Made by a program: the position numbers and the translations under genes
The notes under the pieces: generated by a model
Database searches by the model: none
Told to the model about the DNA's origin: nothing
What the model saw: the letters and a program-made list of their open reading frames with translations, nothing else
Shown here: piece after piece, positions 37,493-47,260 of the stretch
How the letters are laid out: every line of letters starts with the position of its first letter
How positions within the stretch are numbered: the first letter of the stretch is position 1
Source of the DNA: Tolypothrix bouteillei VB521301
GTDB taxonomy: Bacteria; Cyanobacteriota; Cyanobacteriia; Cyanobacteriales; Nostocaceae
Reading direction: 5' to 3'
NCBI RefSeq assembly: GCF_000760695.4
Contig: NZ_JHEG04000001.1
Coordinates: forward strand, 2,202,717-2,266,716
Length of the DNA: 64,000 bases

Positions 37493-38566
37493 CTAGTTAC
37501 TGGAATGCATTTGCTGGGCAAATTCTCGATGCAATTGGTACTGTAAAATCTTTTGTTGTGCTAGTGAGTAATTGGGGCTGGAGGTTGGTACACTTTCCAT
37601 AAGTTTAATAGCTTCTTCCCAACGACGGGAAACAACTCGCCATTCATTTTCAGACTGCGCTGACTTTGTTAGCCTGGTTGCAGACTTTGCTTTATTCAAA
37701 CCTTTTTGATAAGTGCTATCTTCTGGAACAGGAGTTGCAGAGGGAACTGCTAGTTGTTTTTCAATATAGGATAAATTTGCTGATACAGTTTTTTTCACTT
37801 TTGGTAAATTAGCAAAGAAATACATCCATAAACCTGCTATAGATACCAATAAAATTATAAAAAATCTTTGCAATAATTTGCGATATTTTGTAATTACGTC
37901 AGTGATACTAGTTTTCTTCTGAGGTGAAATTTCAGTAATCGGTGTTGGAGTGGCGATCGCTTCAGCTTGTAGGTTTTCTGGTTGAATCTCTACTGTGTGT
38001 TCCTGACCTACACTAGTTTCTTCGCTTGGAAAGTCGTCCATAAAAAGCAAGCGATCTTTGAAAAGATATTCAACCTGATATAGGAAAGCAGCACTAATAA
38101 TCCAGATAGCAGCAAAGAGAATTTGTACAGTTCTATGAGCGCGATCGTAGGTGTTAATAAGATTTTCATAATTAACTTTAAATAGAGACAGGAAGGGAAT
38201 ACAAATTAACGTTGCTATCAGGGTGGATAGAACAAACACCAACCAACTATACAAACTTTCCCTCCAACTCATAATCCCAGGTAGGAATCCTTGAGGTGTT
38301 TTTGCTCGTTCGCCAGGAATAACAGAAATAAAGCGGCTGAGAAAAAAGTGATGGAAAAAGGCGATCGCAGGTATTGGAGAGATCAGCAACAATATCAACA
38401 CCACAGAAGACAGTTCTGGCTGTTGAGACCACTTATCTAGATGGTAGTCTAACAAACTGCTACGCCTAACAAAAGCCCCCAACCCAGCCATAAAAACTGA
38501 GATTATCAAAGCGTTCAACCATGCATTAGGGTAAGGCAACCATATAGGTAATCCAAGTTTTTTCAT
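37493..38566 (-). CDS. Conserved membrane protein, function unknown
   Basis: A 357-residue protein. Four hydrophobic segments lie in the first 175 residues (ALIISVFMAGLGAFV, VVLILLLISPIPAIAFF, LVFVLSTLIATLICIPF, ILFAAIWIISAAFL), and a fifth near 240 (FFIILLVSIAGLWMYFF). The C-terminal 100 residues are soluble and helical (NEWRVVSRRWEEAIKLMESV, SLAQQKILQYQ), like the C-terminal segments of several cyanobacterial membrane proteins of unknown role. The ATG at 38566 starts MKKLGLPIWLPYPNAW. The 297 bp after it (37196-37492) is AT-rich with nothing recognisable. Confidence 0.75.
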   Translation of the reverse strand: MKKLGLPIWLPYPNAWLNALIISVFMAGLGAFVRRSSLLDYHLDKWSQQPELSSVVLILLLISPIPAIAFFHHFFLSRFISVIPGERAKTPQGFLPGIMSWRESLYSWLVFVLSTLIATLICIPFLSLFKVNYENLINTYDRAHRTVQILFAAIWIISAAFLYQVEYLFKDRLLFMDDFPSEETSVGQEHTVEIQPENLQAEAIATPTPITEISPQKKTSITDVITKYRKLLQRFFIILLVSIAGLWMYFFANLPKVKKTVSANLSYIEKQLAVPSATPVPEDSTYQKGLNKAKSATRLTKSAQSENEWRVVSRRWEEAIKLMESVPTSSPNYSLAQQKILQYQLHREFAQQMHSSN

Positions 38567-39073
38567 CTCATACCTGCCGTATTTTAGTTAAAAGGATAAA
38601 TTTCAACACTTCATTGCATAACCTTGCGCTTACAGTGTTGGATAGCAAGCAACACATGAAGTCTTATTAATTTTTGAAAAAGTTAGCATCTATCAAAAGA
38701 AGTACTTTAATGAAAAAGAGAGTGTCGGCTGTAATAATACCATTCCCCTGACCAATGTCAAAATTAAGAAAAATAGTGTTTGATAGCTAGTGTTAGTCAG
38801 ATTCCTGACTTCTTTAAGGACGCTGTTAGCGAATGGTGGATCTAAGCCCCCACCTCGCTCCGGTAGCTCCGCCTGGGAATGCCTTCTTGAGAAGCTCCGC
38901 TTTCGATACTCGGTGTCCTCGCAAGGCTCTCACTGTCTGCATCCCCAGTTAAAGGTACCAGAGCGAGAGACGAGAGTGGCAAATGAGAGGTGTTCTTCTC
39001 CATTGACGAGCTCTATCCTTGAAGAAGTCGGGGTTTTTGCAGATCCGAACCGAATCTCAATTACGATTGTTTA
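38567..39073. repeat. Gap with a 229-bp repeat element
   Basis: From 38805 to 39033 a GC-richer block is bounded by CCTGACTTCTTTAAGGA and TCCTTGAAGAAGTCGGGG, which are imperfect reverse complements, with a T-run after the right end. An open frame through it (38790-39074) has a Ser/Arg-rich composition without family features and is treated as repeat, not gene. The ends resemble the AAGAAGTTGG palindrome at 27092. The rest of the gap is plain AT-rich DNA. Confidence 0.6.
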
Positions 39074-40129
39074 ATGCCACCCTTACCTACATACACCAAA
39101 CAACCTTGGATAGAAACTTACAGTGAAATAATTGATGTCAGATCTCCTAGTGAATATGCTGAAGACCATATCCCTGGTGCCATCAATTTACCAGTACTCA
39201 ACGATGCAGAACGTGCTCGCGTAGGAACAGTATACAAACAAGATTCTCCCTTCACTGCTCGAAAAATTGGTGCTGCTTTAGTTTCCAAAAACATTTCTCA
39301 GCATCTGAGCCAGCATTTTGAAACAAAAGGAAAAGATTACCAACCCTTGATCTACTGCTGGAGAGGCGGACAGCGTTCCAACAGTATGGCTTTGGTACTG
39401 ACCCAAATTGGTTGGCGTGTCACCCTTATTGAAGGCGGTTACAAGACATACCGCGCCTACGTTCGCGATCGGTTAGAAAAAATACCAGAAAAATTTACCT
39501 ACCGAGTCTTGTGTGGTTTAACTGGTAGTGGTAAGACTCATATCCTACGCAAAATGCGCCTGAGTGGGTTTCAAGTTTTAAATTTGGAAGCTTTGGCAAA
39601 TCATCGAGGTTCCCTACTTGGGGAAGAATGGGATAATCAACCCTCACCTCAACCCTCTCAAAAATATTTTGAATCTTTGCTACTGCAACAACTGCAAAGT
39701 TTCAATCCTGCAGAAACTATTTGGTTAGAATCAGAAAGTAACAAAATTGGACAAGTTTATTTACCCCTGTCCTTATGGGACAAGATGAAACAGGCGAGTT
39801 GTGTAGAAATTCAAGTTCCACTCTCCACAAGAGTTAGCTATCTCCTGCAAGAATATCCACACCTCACAACACATCCAGATTTTTTAAAAGTAAAACTAGA
39901 AAAGCTAAAATCTCGCTACAGCAAAGAAAAGCTGCGTGAATGGGATCGGTTGATTGATACCCAACAGTGGGAGTTATTTGTAGAGGATATGTTAAATTGC
40001 CACTACGATCCAACTTACTATAAATCTATGCAATGGAACTTTAAAAAAGTAGAGAAAATTTTAAAAATATCAGATTTATCTGATGCTACAGTAGAGAACT
40101 TACTAAATTTAGTATTAAAGGATTTTTGA
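39074..40129 (+). CDS. mnmH: tRNA 2-selenouridine/geranyl-2-thiouridine synthase
   Basis: Replaces sulfur by selenium (via a geranylated intermediate) at the wobble 2-thiouridine of some tRNAs. The 351-residue protein has an N-terminal rhodanese domain (DVRSPSEYAEDHIPGAINLP; active Cys in LIYCWRGGQRS near 97) followed by a P-loop domain (GLTGSGKTH near 150, then NLEALANHRGSLLG). Both active parts are intact. No selD is visible nearby. The ATG lies directly after the repeat element. Confidence 0.93.
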   Translation: MPPLPTYTKQPWIETYSEIIDVRSPSEYAEDHIPGAINLPVLNDAERARVGTVYKQDSPFTARKIGAALVSKNISQHLSQHFETKGKDYQPLIYCWRGGQRSNSMALVLTQIGWRVTLIEGGYKTYRAYVRDRLEKIPEKFTYRVLCGLTGSGKTHILRKMRLSGFQVLNLEALANHRGSLLGEEWDNQPSPQPSQKYFESLLLQQLQSFNPAETIWLESESNKIGQVYLPLSLWDKMKQASCVEIQVPLSTRVSYLLQEYPHLTTHPDFLKVKLEKLKSRYSKEKLREWDRLIDTQQWELFVEDMLNCHYDPTYYKSMQWNFKKVEKILKISDLSDATVENLLNLVLKDF

Positions 40130-40312
40130 ACACTCTCATTTCTTATCACTCTGGCGAATAGAATTCGCAGCTACACAGACAAAACTTACCAGCGTGGGTT
40201 GAAATTTTTCATAAGTCCGCGTAGGTATGTTCTGTTTGTATAGTCGCGATGTTTCCGTCACAAGCGTGTTTATCCAAATTGGGATGCTCTCCTGAGCGTC
40301 AGAAACAAAATG
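40130..40312. other. Gap with a shortened copy of the GTCCGCGTA repeat
   Basis: AAGTCCGCGTAGGTATG...TTTGTATAG at about 40214-40243 matches the ends of the element at 8885-8970 with most of the middle missing. It lies between two convergent genes. Confidence 0.5.
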
Positions 40313-41185
40313 CTACTCTTTCTTACCTGCCAAACTTTCAGGACTAATATTGATTAGAGGTAAAGTACCATTACCGCTTATCACCGTTGGAAAACGTCCA
40401 TCCCACTTTTCGATCGCCTGCTTTTGCAACAATTCTGGTGTCAAAGTTTGTCTTTGTAATCTTTGTGCTTCTGCTTGACCCCTAGCACGATTCACATCTG
40501 CTTGGGCTTCTTGAGTTGCTTTCTTAGCAATAAACTCTGCTTGTTTAGCTTCTTGTTCGGCTATTTGCTTTGCTTCAATAGCTTTACTAAACTCAGGAGA
40601 AAATGAAAAATTTACTAAAGACACATCATCAACTATCAAACCGTAAGCAGAAAGACGTTGTTTTAGATGAGTGTCAATTTCTGCTTTCAGTTGCGTTCTG
40701 ATAGTAATAATTTCTTCTGCTGTCTTCTTTGCTGTTGCTGCTTTCAACACTTCAGACACAGATGGAGTAATTATTCCAGTAATAATTTGTTCTTCATCAC
40801 CTACTTGTTGATAGACTTTATTAACCCGTGTTGGTTCGATATGCCAATTCACTGCAAGTTCTGTCGTGACTTTCTGAAGGTCTTTGGAAGCAGCATCAGC
40901 ATTAAAAGTATTTTGCCGAACCCTCACACTCAGCCTTTTGACTGTTGTAACAATCGGCATTATAGGATGAATACCCTCATCTAACACTTGCTCTTGGACT
41001 TTTCCAAAATGCATGACAACACCCCTCTCACCTGCATTTACAATTGTAAAGGGACGGAACACGATCGCTAGAAGTAAGACACATACACCTCCTGCTAAGG
41101 GAAAACCTAATCTAAAATTATTGGATCTGGAGATTTGTCTGCTAATGTTCTGCATACTGTTAAGAGATTTTAATAAATTAAGCAC
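40313..41185 (-). CDS. Prohibitin-family (SPFH) membrane protein
   Basis: A 290-residue protein with an N-terminal membrane anchor (PLAGGVCVLLLAIVF, about 30-45) and an SPFH domain (GERGVVMHFGKVQEQVLDEG to LIVDDVSLVNFSFSPEFSKA), then an Ala/Glu/Gln-rich coiled coil (QIAEQEAKQAEFIAKKATQE). This is the pattern of bacterial prohibitins, such as Synechocystis Slr1106, which form large membrane rings and associate with FtsH-type proteases. Start could be 41185 or the ATG at 41155. Confidence 0.92.
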   Translation of the reverse strand: MLNLLKSLNSMQNISRQISRSNNFRLGFPLAGGVCVLLLAIVFRPFTIVNAGERGVVMHFGKVQEQVLDEGIHPIMPIVTTVKRLSVRVRQNTFNADAASKDLQKVTTELAVNWHIEPTRVNKVYQQVGDEEQIITGIITPSVSEVLKAATAKKTAEEIITIRTQLKAEIDTHLKQRLSAYGLIVDDVSLVNFSFSPEFSKAIEAKQIAEQEAKQAEFIAKKATQEAQADVNRARGQAEAQRLQRQTLTPELLQKQAIEKWDGRFPTVISGNGTLPLINISPESLAGKKE

Positions 41186-41320
41186 TCATAGGGTAGATAC
41201 AACCAACCCTAAAGGTAGTTTTGTGATTTGAGTTTACTCAACGAGAAAAACTCTTTAATATAGATACATCTCAAACAGAAGAATTTATGAAATAAAATCG
41301 ATCAACTAAAGTTTTGAACT

Positions 41321-41983
41321 ATGAAGATTTATCAACGCCACCCCTGGCCTACTACGGTAGATGAAGCCATAAAAATACAAGAAGAACTCCAGTCTGAAGT
41401 GATTGTTGAAGATAATTTTAAACAACCCTTGCAATATGTTGCAGGTGTTGATATGGCTTTTGAAGAAGATGGTGCGATTAGCCGTGCTGCTGTGGCGGTA
41501 CTGAGCTTTCCCGATCTACAGTTACAGGAAACAAGCATTGCACGTCGTCCTACAACGTTCCCCTACATTCCTGGCTTTCTGTCATTTCGCGAAATACCTG
41601 CAGTTTTAGACGCTTTGGAAAAAATTACGATCTCACCAGATATTATCCTGTGTGATGGACAAGGAATCGCCCATCCTCGTAGGTTTGGTATAGCTTGTCA
41701 TTTAGGCTTAATTATGGATATGCCTACTATTGGTGTTGCAAAATCGTTACTTATTGGTAAGCATGAGGACTTGCCAGAAACACGAGGTAGCTGGCAACCG
41801 TTAATGCATAAAGGAGAAACGGTGGGAGCCGTTTTACGGACGCGTACAGGAGTTAAACCCGTGTACGTTTCTAGCGGTCATAGAGTGAGTTTACCTACGG
41901 CTATTGATTGTGTATTGCGTTGTACTACAAAGTATCGCTTACCAGAAACAACTCGCCTTGCTGATAAACTTTCTAAACACTAG
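41321..41983 (+). CDS. nfi: Endonuclease V
   Basis: Cuts DNA near deaminated bases such as hypoxanthine. The 220-residue protein has the family motifs AGVDMAFEEDG (catalytic Asp), RRPTTFPYIPGFLSFRE (with the PYIP strand-separating wedge), ILCDGQGIAHPRRFG (second Asp and conserved His) and GVAKSLLIG. Length is typical. Monocistronic. A distant relative of the same fold, DUF99, is at 56196. Confidence 0.95.
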   Translation: MKIYQRHPWPTTVDEAIKIQEELQSEVIVEDNFKQPLQYVAGVDMAFEEDGAISRAAVAVLSFPDLQLQETSIARRPTTFPYIPGFLSFREIPAVLDALEKITISPDIILCDGQGIAHPRRFGIACHLGLIMDMPTIGVAKSLLIGKHEDLPETRGSWQPLMHKGETVGAVLRTRTGVKPVYVSSGHRVSLPTAIDCVLRCTTKYRLPETTRLADKLSKH

Positions 41984-42324
41984 CAGTCCGTGTCATGAGT
42001 TCTAATTGGTTTGTAGTTGTGCTATGCCTAACGCCACTCTTGGGCAAACAGCACTGTAAAAATCAGTTACAACTCAGATTTACACAGCAGAATTTAAGAT
42101 ATGAACTAAAGATTTTAACCTGATTTTTGATAAGGATTACTTGAAAACTCAAGATATATAATGACTTACTGCTATAGAAAAGGTTGACGCTTTACAAAGC
42201 ATTGACACTTATCTTAAATTCTAGACTTACGCTTTTAGAACCAGTTGCTGGCTTCTATTAATCGTGTTAGGAATCATACAGCTAGGAATTGAAGTTATTC
42301 ATTAACATTACGGTGTCGCAAAGT
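41984..42324. other. 341-bp gap without visible features
   Basis: AT-rich. It includes the promoter region of the FHA gene at 42325. No repeat, hairpin with T-run or ORF with a ribosome site was found. Confidence 0.4.
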
Positions 42325-43023
42325 ATGAACTCACTCACTTTACAGTGGCAGGATGCAGGAAAAGACAACACTCAGAAAATATATGAACAGCAGCCAAGTA
42401 AAAACCAAGGTACTGTTCGTATTGGTCGCGATCCAGTTCGATGTGATATTGTACTGAATCATCCTACTGTATCGGGGTTGCATATTGAAATTTACTTTCA
42501 TTCACAACAGCAATGTTTTGTAATTAGAAATTTGCGAGAACAGAACCCCCCACTTGTCGATGGACGGCAACTCGTTCAAGGTACATTAAGACTCAATCAA
42601 GGCAGCACTATTTATTTGGGGCAGCAACAACTTCACGTAACTGCTGTTTCTATTTCCTCGACTAGCAGCGTTCCAGAAACACTTTTAGCCCCACCAAAAC
42701 CACCGACAGCAAATGCCCAACCTCTTACACCATCCGCAGGACAAGGGCAATATCCCCCCCACCAACCTACGCCTCCTGTCAGGCAACAACGCCCAGTTCA
42801 ACCATATCCCCCCCACCAACCTACGCCTCCTGTCAGGCAACAACCAGTTGTACAAGGACACCACTATCATTCACCAACGCCACCCGTACAGCAGGGAGTG
42901 TACGGTTTGGAGTGCCCCAAATGTCATAAAGTTTCGTCCTTAGAACATTTACAAGTTGGTTGTCCTTGGTGCGGTACGTCTTTAGCTGCCGCCATGAGTG
43001 TTTTAGTTCCACCCGGTGTTTAG
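42325..43023 (+). CDS. FHA-domain protein with Pro-rich linker and zinc ribbon
   Basis: A 232-residue protein. The FHA domain (about 25-105) has GTVRIGRDPVRCDIVLNHP and VSGLHIEIYF, the phosphothreonine-binding Arg and Ser/His loops. A Pro/Gln linker with a duplicated YPPHQPTPPVRQQ follows, then a C-terminal zinc ribbon CPKC...CPWC. It probably reads Ser/Thr phosphorylation. I chose the ATG at 42325; the frame extends to a TTG at 42289. A second FHA gene follows 93 bp downstream. Confidence 0.85.
   Translation: MNSLTLQWQDAGKDNTQKIYEQQPSKNQGTVRIGRDPVRCDIVLNHPTVSGLHIEIYFHSQQQCFVIRNLREQNPPLVDGRQLVQGTLRLNQGSTIYLGQQQLHVTAVSISSTSSVPETLLAPPKPPTANAQPLTPSAGQGQYPPHQPTPPVRQQRPVQPYPPHQPTPPVRQQPVVQGHHYHSPTPPVQQGVYGLECPKCHKVSSLEHLQVGCPWCGTSLAAAMSVLVPPGV
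42751..42845 (+). repeat. In-frame 54-bp-period direct repeat in the FHA gene linker
   Basis: The segments 42751-42791 and 42805-42845 are identical and encode YPPHQPTPPVRQQ twice. Eighteen-codon period. Likely a recent slippage duplication in the flexible linker. Confidence 0.85.
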
Positions 43024-43116
43024 GGGGCAAGAGAGATAAGGGAGACAAGGGGGACAAAGAGAATTTTAACGGTATAGTTTATAACTAAATAATTATTTGC
43101 TATTCATTATTACATA

Positions 43117-45078
43117 ATGTCTAATAATTTACTAATTCAATTAAATTGGGACGATCCGACAACGGGAGAACGACGAGAACCTCGTTTAAATGCTCCGATC
43201 GCTCTTGGTCGTGATTTTGCAGCCTTACCAGCTGAACTCAACGGGAAACGTGTTGCTCGCATGCTGCTGAATAGCAGTCAAGTTTCTCGTTTTCATGTCC
43301 TGATTGATTGGGAACAAAGTCAGTTGGTGGTGACTGACCAAAACAGTACCAACGGTACTGTTGTTAACGGTCAACGTCAGACACGCAGTGTTCTTGCTAG
43401 TGGTGATATTGTACAAATCGGTCCATATATAATTACTGTAACTCTTGCTGTTGCTGGCACACCTGCACCTACTCCTACCGTTCACTCTGCTATCCAGTTC
43501 AACCCCAATACCAATCTCCCAGATCCAAGGCTCCCTGCTTCCCAACCCGCAACACCATTGGGCAGTCATTTTCCACCCTCTGTATTTCAGGAAGAACTCG
43601 TTCCGGTGCAAGCGCTACACGCAACGGGGTTACCAGTAAGTGAGACAGATTATCTTGCAGTTGGAGCTGGGTTGGGTAGCTATCTCTGGGCAGATTTACT
43701 GAGAATGTCTGGCGTTCGGAGTGAGAATATTGCCGCTTTAGGCTTGGAAAAAGAACCGTATGCTCGATACAAACGTCTTTGCTTGAATTCTCAAATTCCC
43801 TTGCACGAACGCTTGCGTTCAAATTCTGATTCTTGCCCGGATAACATTTGGGGTTGGCCGAGTTATGCGTTACGAGAAGCATGGCATGATTTTTCTCAAG
43901 GGAAATTAGACCAATCTTTTCGGTACTTGTGGCAAGTTTTTAATGAGCCAACTTTTGCTGAAACTTATACACCCCGTGCGAGAAATGTCTTTGATTCTAT
44001 AGACAGGGAAGCGAAACGCATAGGATGGGAGAAGATTTATCGCTACGGGCGAATACGAGCAATTCGTAAAACGGATGATGGTCGATATTGTGTAGCTTAC
44101 TCCCAAGGACCGGGAAGCCACGCTTTTCATGTTGCTCGTTATTTGCACTTGGCAACTGGTTATCCAGCAATTCAGTTTCTCCCAGACTTGCAAGCTTATC
44201 GTGAGAAATACCAAGATTTTAAGTCTGTTGTCAATGCTTACGAAGAACACAACCACATTTACGAGCAACTGGAAAAGCAAGGTGGAAAAGTTTTGCTGAG
44301 GGGGCGGGGAATTGTGGCTTCCAGAATTGTGCAGCGGATTTATGAAGCACGCCGACGCAATCGCAATATTACAGTTTTACACTTGATGCGATCGCCCAAA
44401 CCAACAGGCAATAAGTATGAAAAAGCACAGCGTGTGGTCAAAAACCATTACGAATACCAACCGTTTAATTGGCCCAAAGCCTGTTGGGGTGGTGAACTCC
44501 GCGCCTTGCTGGAAAAAGCCAGCCCCGACGAACGCAAGCGCTTGTTAGCGGATTGGGGTGGAACTACCACAGCCGACCGTCATGACTGGCAACGTATTAC
44601 GGAAGAAGGATTGAGAGAAGGTTGGTATAAAATTGAATTTGGTGAAGTGGAAAAAGTAGAACGTGATGTTCAGAACCGTCCGGTTACCTATATTCAAGAA
44701 AAAGGTTTTGGGCAAATTACATTGGAAGCAGACTTTATCGTTGATGCGACTGGGTTAGATGCCAAAGTACAGGTCAACCCCCTTTTGGCAGACTTGGTAG
44801 ATCGTTACAACTTGCCATTAAACTATCTGGGAAGATTATCGGTAGCAAATAACTTTGAAGTTGTTGAAATGCGTAACGGAAAAGGTCAAATTTATGCAGC
44901 TGGAGCAATTACCTTAGGCGGTCCTTATGCAGCTGTTGATAGTTTCCTGGGATTGCAATACGCTTGCTTGTGTGCGGTTGATGGTCTTGCTGCGGCTCGT
45001 GCGCCTGGGGTTAAGCGCTTAAATACCTTAAGTTCTTTTGGCAATTGGCTGAAGTGGGTATTTAATCAGTCACCTTGA
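43117..45078 (+). CDS. FHA domain fused to a flavin-type oxidoreductase
   Basis: A 653-residue protein. Residues 1-115 form an FHA domain (IALGRDFAAL, SSQVSRFHVLIDW, DQNSTNGTVVNG). After a Pro-rich linker, residues from about 180 have a Rossmann nucleotide-binding start, DYLAVGAGLGSYLWADLL. A later GKVLLRGRGIVASRIVQ looks like a second dinucleotide site, and ADFIVDATGLDAKV and GQIYAAGAITLGGPYAAVDS are typical ends of FAD/NAD(P)-dependent monooxygenases. Substrate unknown. FHA suggests that a Ser/Thr kinase controls or recruits it. It follows another FHA gene in the same direction and is probably co-transcribed. Confidence 0.85.
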   Translation: MSNNLLIQLNWDDPTTGERREPRLNAPIALGRDFAALPAELNGKRVARMLLNSSQVSRFHVLIDWEQSQLVVTDQNSTNGTVVNGQRQTRSVLASGDIVQIGPYIITVTLAVAGTPAPTPTVHSAIQFNPNTNLPDPRLPASQPATPLGSHFPPSVFQEELVPVQALHATGLPVSETDYLAVGAGLGSYLWADLLRMSGVRSENIAALGLEKEPYARYKRLCLNSQIPLHERLRSNSDSCPDNIWGWPSYALREAWHDFSQGKLDQSFRYLWQVFNEPTFAETYTPRARNVFDSIDREAKRIGWEKIYRYGRIRAIRKTDDGRYCVAYSQGPGSHAFHVARYLHLATGYPAIQFLPDLQAYREKYQDFKSVVNAYEEHNHIYEQLEKQGGKVLLRGRGIVASRIVQRIYEARRRNRNITVLHLMRSPKPTGNKYEKAQRVVKNHYEYQPFNWPKACWGGELRALLEKASPDERKRLLADWGGTTTADRHDWQRITEEGLREGWYKIEFGEVEKVERDVQNRPVTYIQEKGFGQITLEADFIVDATGLDAKVQVNPLLADLVDRYNLPLNYLGRLSVANNFEVVEMRNGKGQIYAAGAITLGGPYAAVDSFLGLQYACLCAVDGLAAARAPGVKRLNTLSSFGNWLKWVFNQSP

Positions 45079-45425
45079 TGCATTTTTTAAAGATATTTAC
45101 TCGGTATTTCAGAAAATAGAGCCAAACTAAAAGGACGGCTCGTATGTTCGGAAAAGCTCCGTGGCGAAATCATCTCAATGCAAACACTACCTTTTATCTT
45201 CAACCGTTGGGAAGTTTTTCTAAGAAGGAGTTAATGCATTGAAGCGAATTTAATTTTATTCGATGCTATGATATCACAAAAAATTTAAAATAATGTAAAT
45301 TTTGTGTGAAACAACTATCATTTTTATGAAGTTGTTATGGAAAAAACGGAAAAATTGCCATTAAAGCCGTTAATGGTGTAGAACTGTATAGAATTTTATA
45401 GAGATATAAAATATAAAATTTTAAG
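45079..45425. other. 347-bp gap without a recognised feature
   Basis: AT-rich. A short GC-richer patch at about 45120-45165 (GAGCC...GGACGGCTCG) can form a weak hairpin after the FHA-oxidoreductase gene and may be a terminator. The SGNH hydrolase promoter should lie at the right end. Confidence 0.35.
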
Positions 45426-46148
45426 ATGCAGATAATTCAAGCACGTTTCCCAATGCATCTGTCAGTTGTACCGAAACTCTGTCAGCCCTTGAAGATAGTG
45501 GCGTTAGGAGATAGTTTAGTTTATGGATTTGGCGATCCAGAAGGAGGAGGCTGGGTTGAGCGACTGCGGCGGAGTTGGATGTCACCCGATAGTCCGGGTC
45601 ACGTTCTTTATAATTTGGGAGTGCGAGGCGATCGCATCCAGCAAGTAGCTCACAGATTGGAAGCTGAGTTTCGCCATCGCGGTGAACTGCGAAATCAAGT
45701 TCCGGACTTGATTATTTTATCCGTAGGAGTTAATGATTCAGCGCGGTTAAGCCGTCCTAACGGACGGAATTTTACAGACTTTGCCGTTTTTGAGTCGGAA
45801 ATTTCCGCTTTACTTGACCGAGCACAGCAACTATGCCCGGTTTTATTTGTTGGAATGATGCCAGTTGATGAAGCTAAGATGCCTTTTCTTGACTGCTTCT
45901 ACTTCAATCATGCCGATCAACACCGTTACAAAGAAGCTACAAAAGTTGCTTGTCTGGAACGGGGTATTCCCTATCTCGATATTTTCAAGCAATGGATGGA
46001 ACAAGGTGAAGCTTGGAGGCTGAAGCGCGTGAGTGCGGATGGTCTTCATCCCAATACTTTAGGATACAAAACCTTGTTAGAAGATGTGATGGGTTGGGAA
46101 GCAATGAGTCAGTACAATTCTACTTCTGACTACGAACTTGCTCGTTGA
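45426..46148 (+). CDS. SGNH/GDSL-family hydrolase
   Basis: A 240-residue esterase-type protein. Block I is IVALGDSLVYGFGDPEGGGW (catalytic Ser), block II Gly in NLGVRGDR, block III Asn in LSVGVNDSAR, and block V is VSADGLHPNTLGY (catalytic Asp and His). All catalytic residues are present. No signal peptide, so probably cytoplasmic. Substrate cannot be told. Confidence 0.9.
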   Translation: MQIIQARFPMHLSVVPKLCQPLKIVALGDSLVYGFGDPEGGGWVERLRRSWMSPDSPGHVLYNLGVRGDRIQQVAHRLEAEFRHRGELRNQVPDLIILSVGVNDSARLSRPNGRNFTDFAVFESEISALLDRAQQLCPVLFVGMMPVDEAKMPFLDCFYFNHADQHRYKEATKVACLERGIPYLDIFKQWMEQGEAWRLKRVSADGLHPNTLGYKTLLEDVMGWEAMSQYNSTSDYELAR

Positions 46149-46347
46149 TAAAAGTATTATTTAATACTTTTTAAGATAGGGCAAGGAGTTTGGCTTCTCT
46201 CCCAACAACTTTCTATTGCGTTATCTAAATTCGAGTGTTTAATAAACTTCTTGCATAAGTCAAAACAATCAACCATTAATAGCAGCCCTTAGAAGAGGTA
46301 ATGTACTTATGCAAGAAATACGAAAGAATAATTCTCACGCATCTATA

Positions 46348-46974
46348 TTATTCTCTCGTTGCAAGAGTATTTAAAATAGGTTGAAAAGGTTGCAATAAAA
46401 TACCCAAAATTTTATCAGCTTCTTTAATATAATATTCAACTGAATCTATATAAACAGTTGTTTTTTCTATAAATAAAAATCTCCAATTAGTCCCGGTAGT
46501 CACAGATCCATAGATACGTTCAACGTCATTTTCCTGACTTTGATTAAATAATTGTGCTCCCACCATTGCTGCAATGCACTGACCAAAACCACCGTTAATA
46601 TCTTCTTTCTTTGCTTCAAAAATAACCGTGACAGGAGCAGAAATAAATAATTGTTCTTGTGAATAACTGATAATATAATCGCAAAATCCTTGCAAACCTT
46701 TGGTAGCATCAACATTAAATTCATTTCCAGAAAATAGCGATATTTGATTTTTTAATAACTTTCTTGTTTCCGCTAAAATTGGTGCAATCAAAAACTCCGA
46801 GCGTGCTTTTTCTGTTGCTATTGAAGTAGCCAAAGGGATGTAATCGCTCAAGATAGTTCTCAGTGTTTCGGAGGGTGGAACTGGTTTTACATTACCAAAC
46901 AAATTCCCCGTTTCATCAAGTGTTAAGCCAAAACTTTCTTTAACGTTAGGAAGATTAAAATCACTATATGCCAT
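46348..46974 (-). CDS. PD-(D/E)XK-like protein of unknown function
   Basis: A 208-residue protein found, to my recollection, as a conserved hypothetical in cyanobacteria. RSEFLIAPILAE is followed by GLQGFCDYIIS and, after a spacer, VTVIFEAKKEDINGGFGQC, which fits the Asp...Glu-x-Lys core of the PD-(D/E)XK nuclease fold. The two flanking gaps are AT-rich and show nothing. No methylase or helicase partner is adjacent, so no restriction role can be claimed. Fold assignment is inference. Confidence 0.65.
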   Translation of the reverse strand: MAYSDFNLPNVKESFGLTLDETGNLFGNVKPVPPSETLRTILSDYIPLATSIATEKARSEFLIAPILAETRKLLKNQISLFSGNEFNVDATKGLQGFCDYIISYSQEQLFISAPVTVIFEAKKEDINGGFGQCIAAMVGAQLFNQSQENDVERIYGSVTTGTNWRFLFIEKTTVYIDSVEYYIKEADKILGILLQPFQPILNTLATRE

Positions 46975-47260
46975 TTTTCTACCTCATAATATCTCTTGGT
47001 GTATCTAAATACATAGAGAGGCTGTACTGTATAATTTATAACAAAATATAGATTGATTTGTCCGATTTGATAACCGCTGCTACTATAACTTTGCTATCAA
47101 CGCTACCAAAGCAGTATAACTGCTATAGCAGTCTTAAATTATCGGTGAAAAGTTAGCCCTCCGACTTCTTCAAATAGCCAAGGATTTGGACACAGTAGAT
47201 TGTCACAAATTAAATAAGATTGTTGTAAAGTCCTTCTTCCCCAAAACTCGATCGTATATT

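Noticed and set aside
38790..39074. 94-codon ORF before mnmH
   Set aside because: It runs through an inverted-repeat element, has no ribosome site and no family-like sequence.
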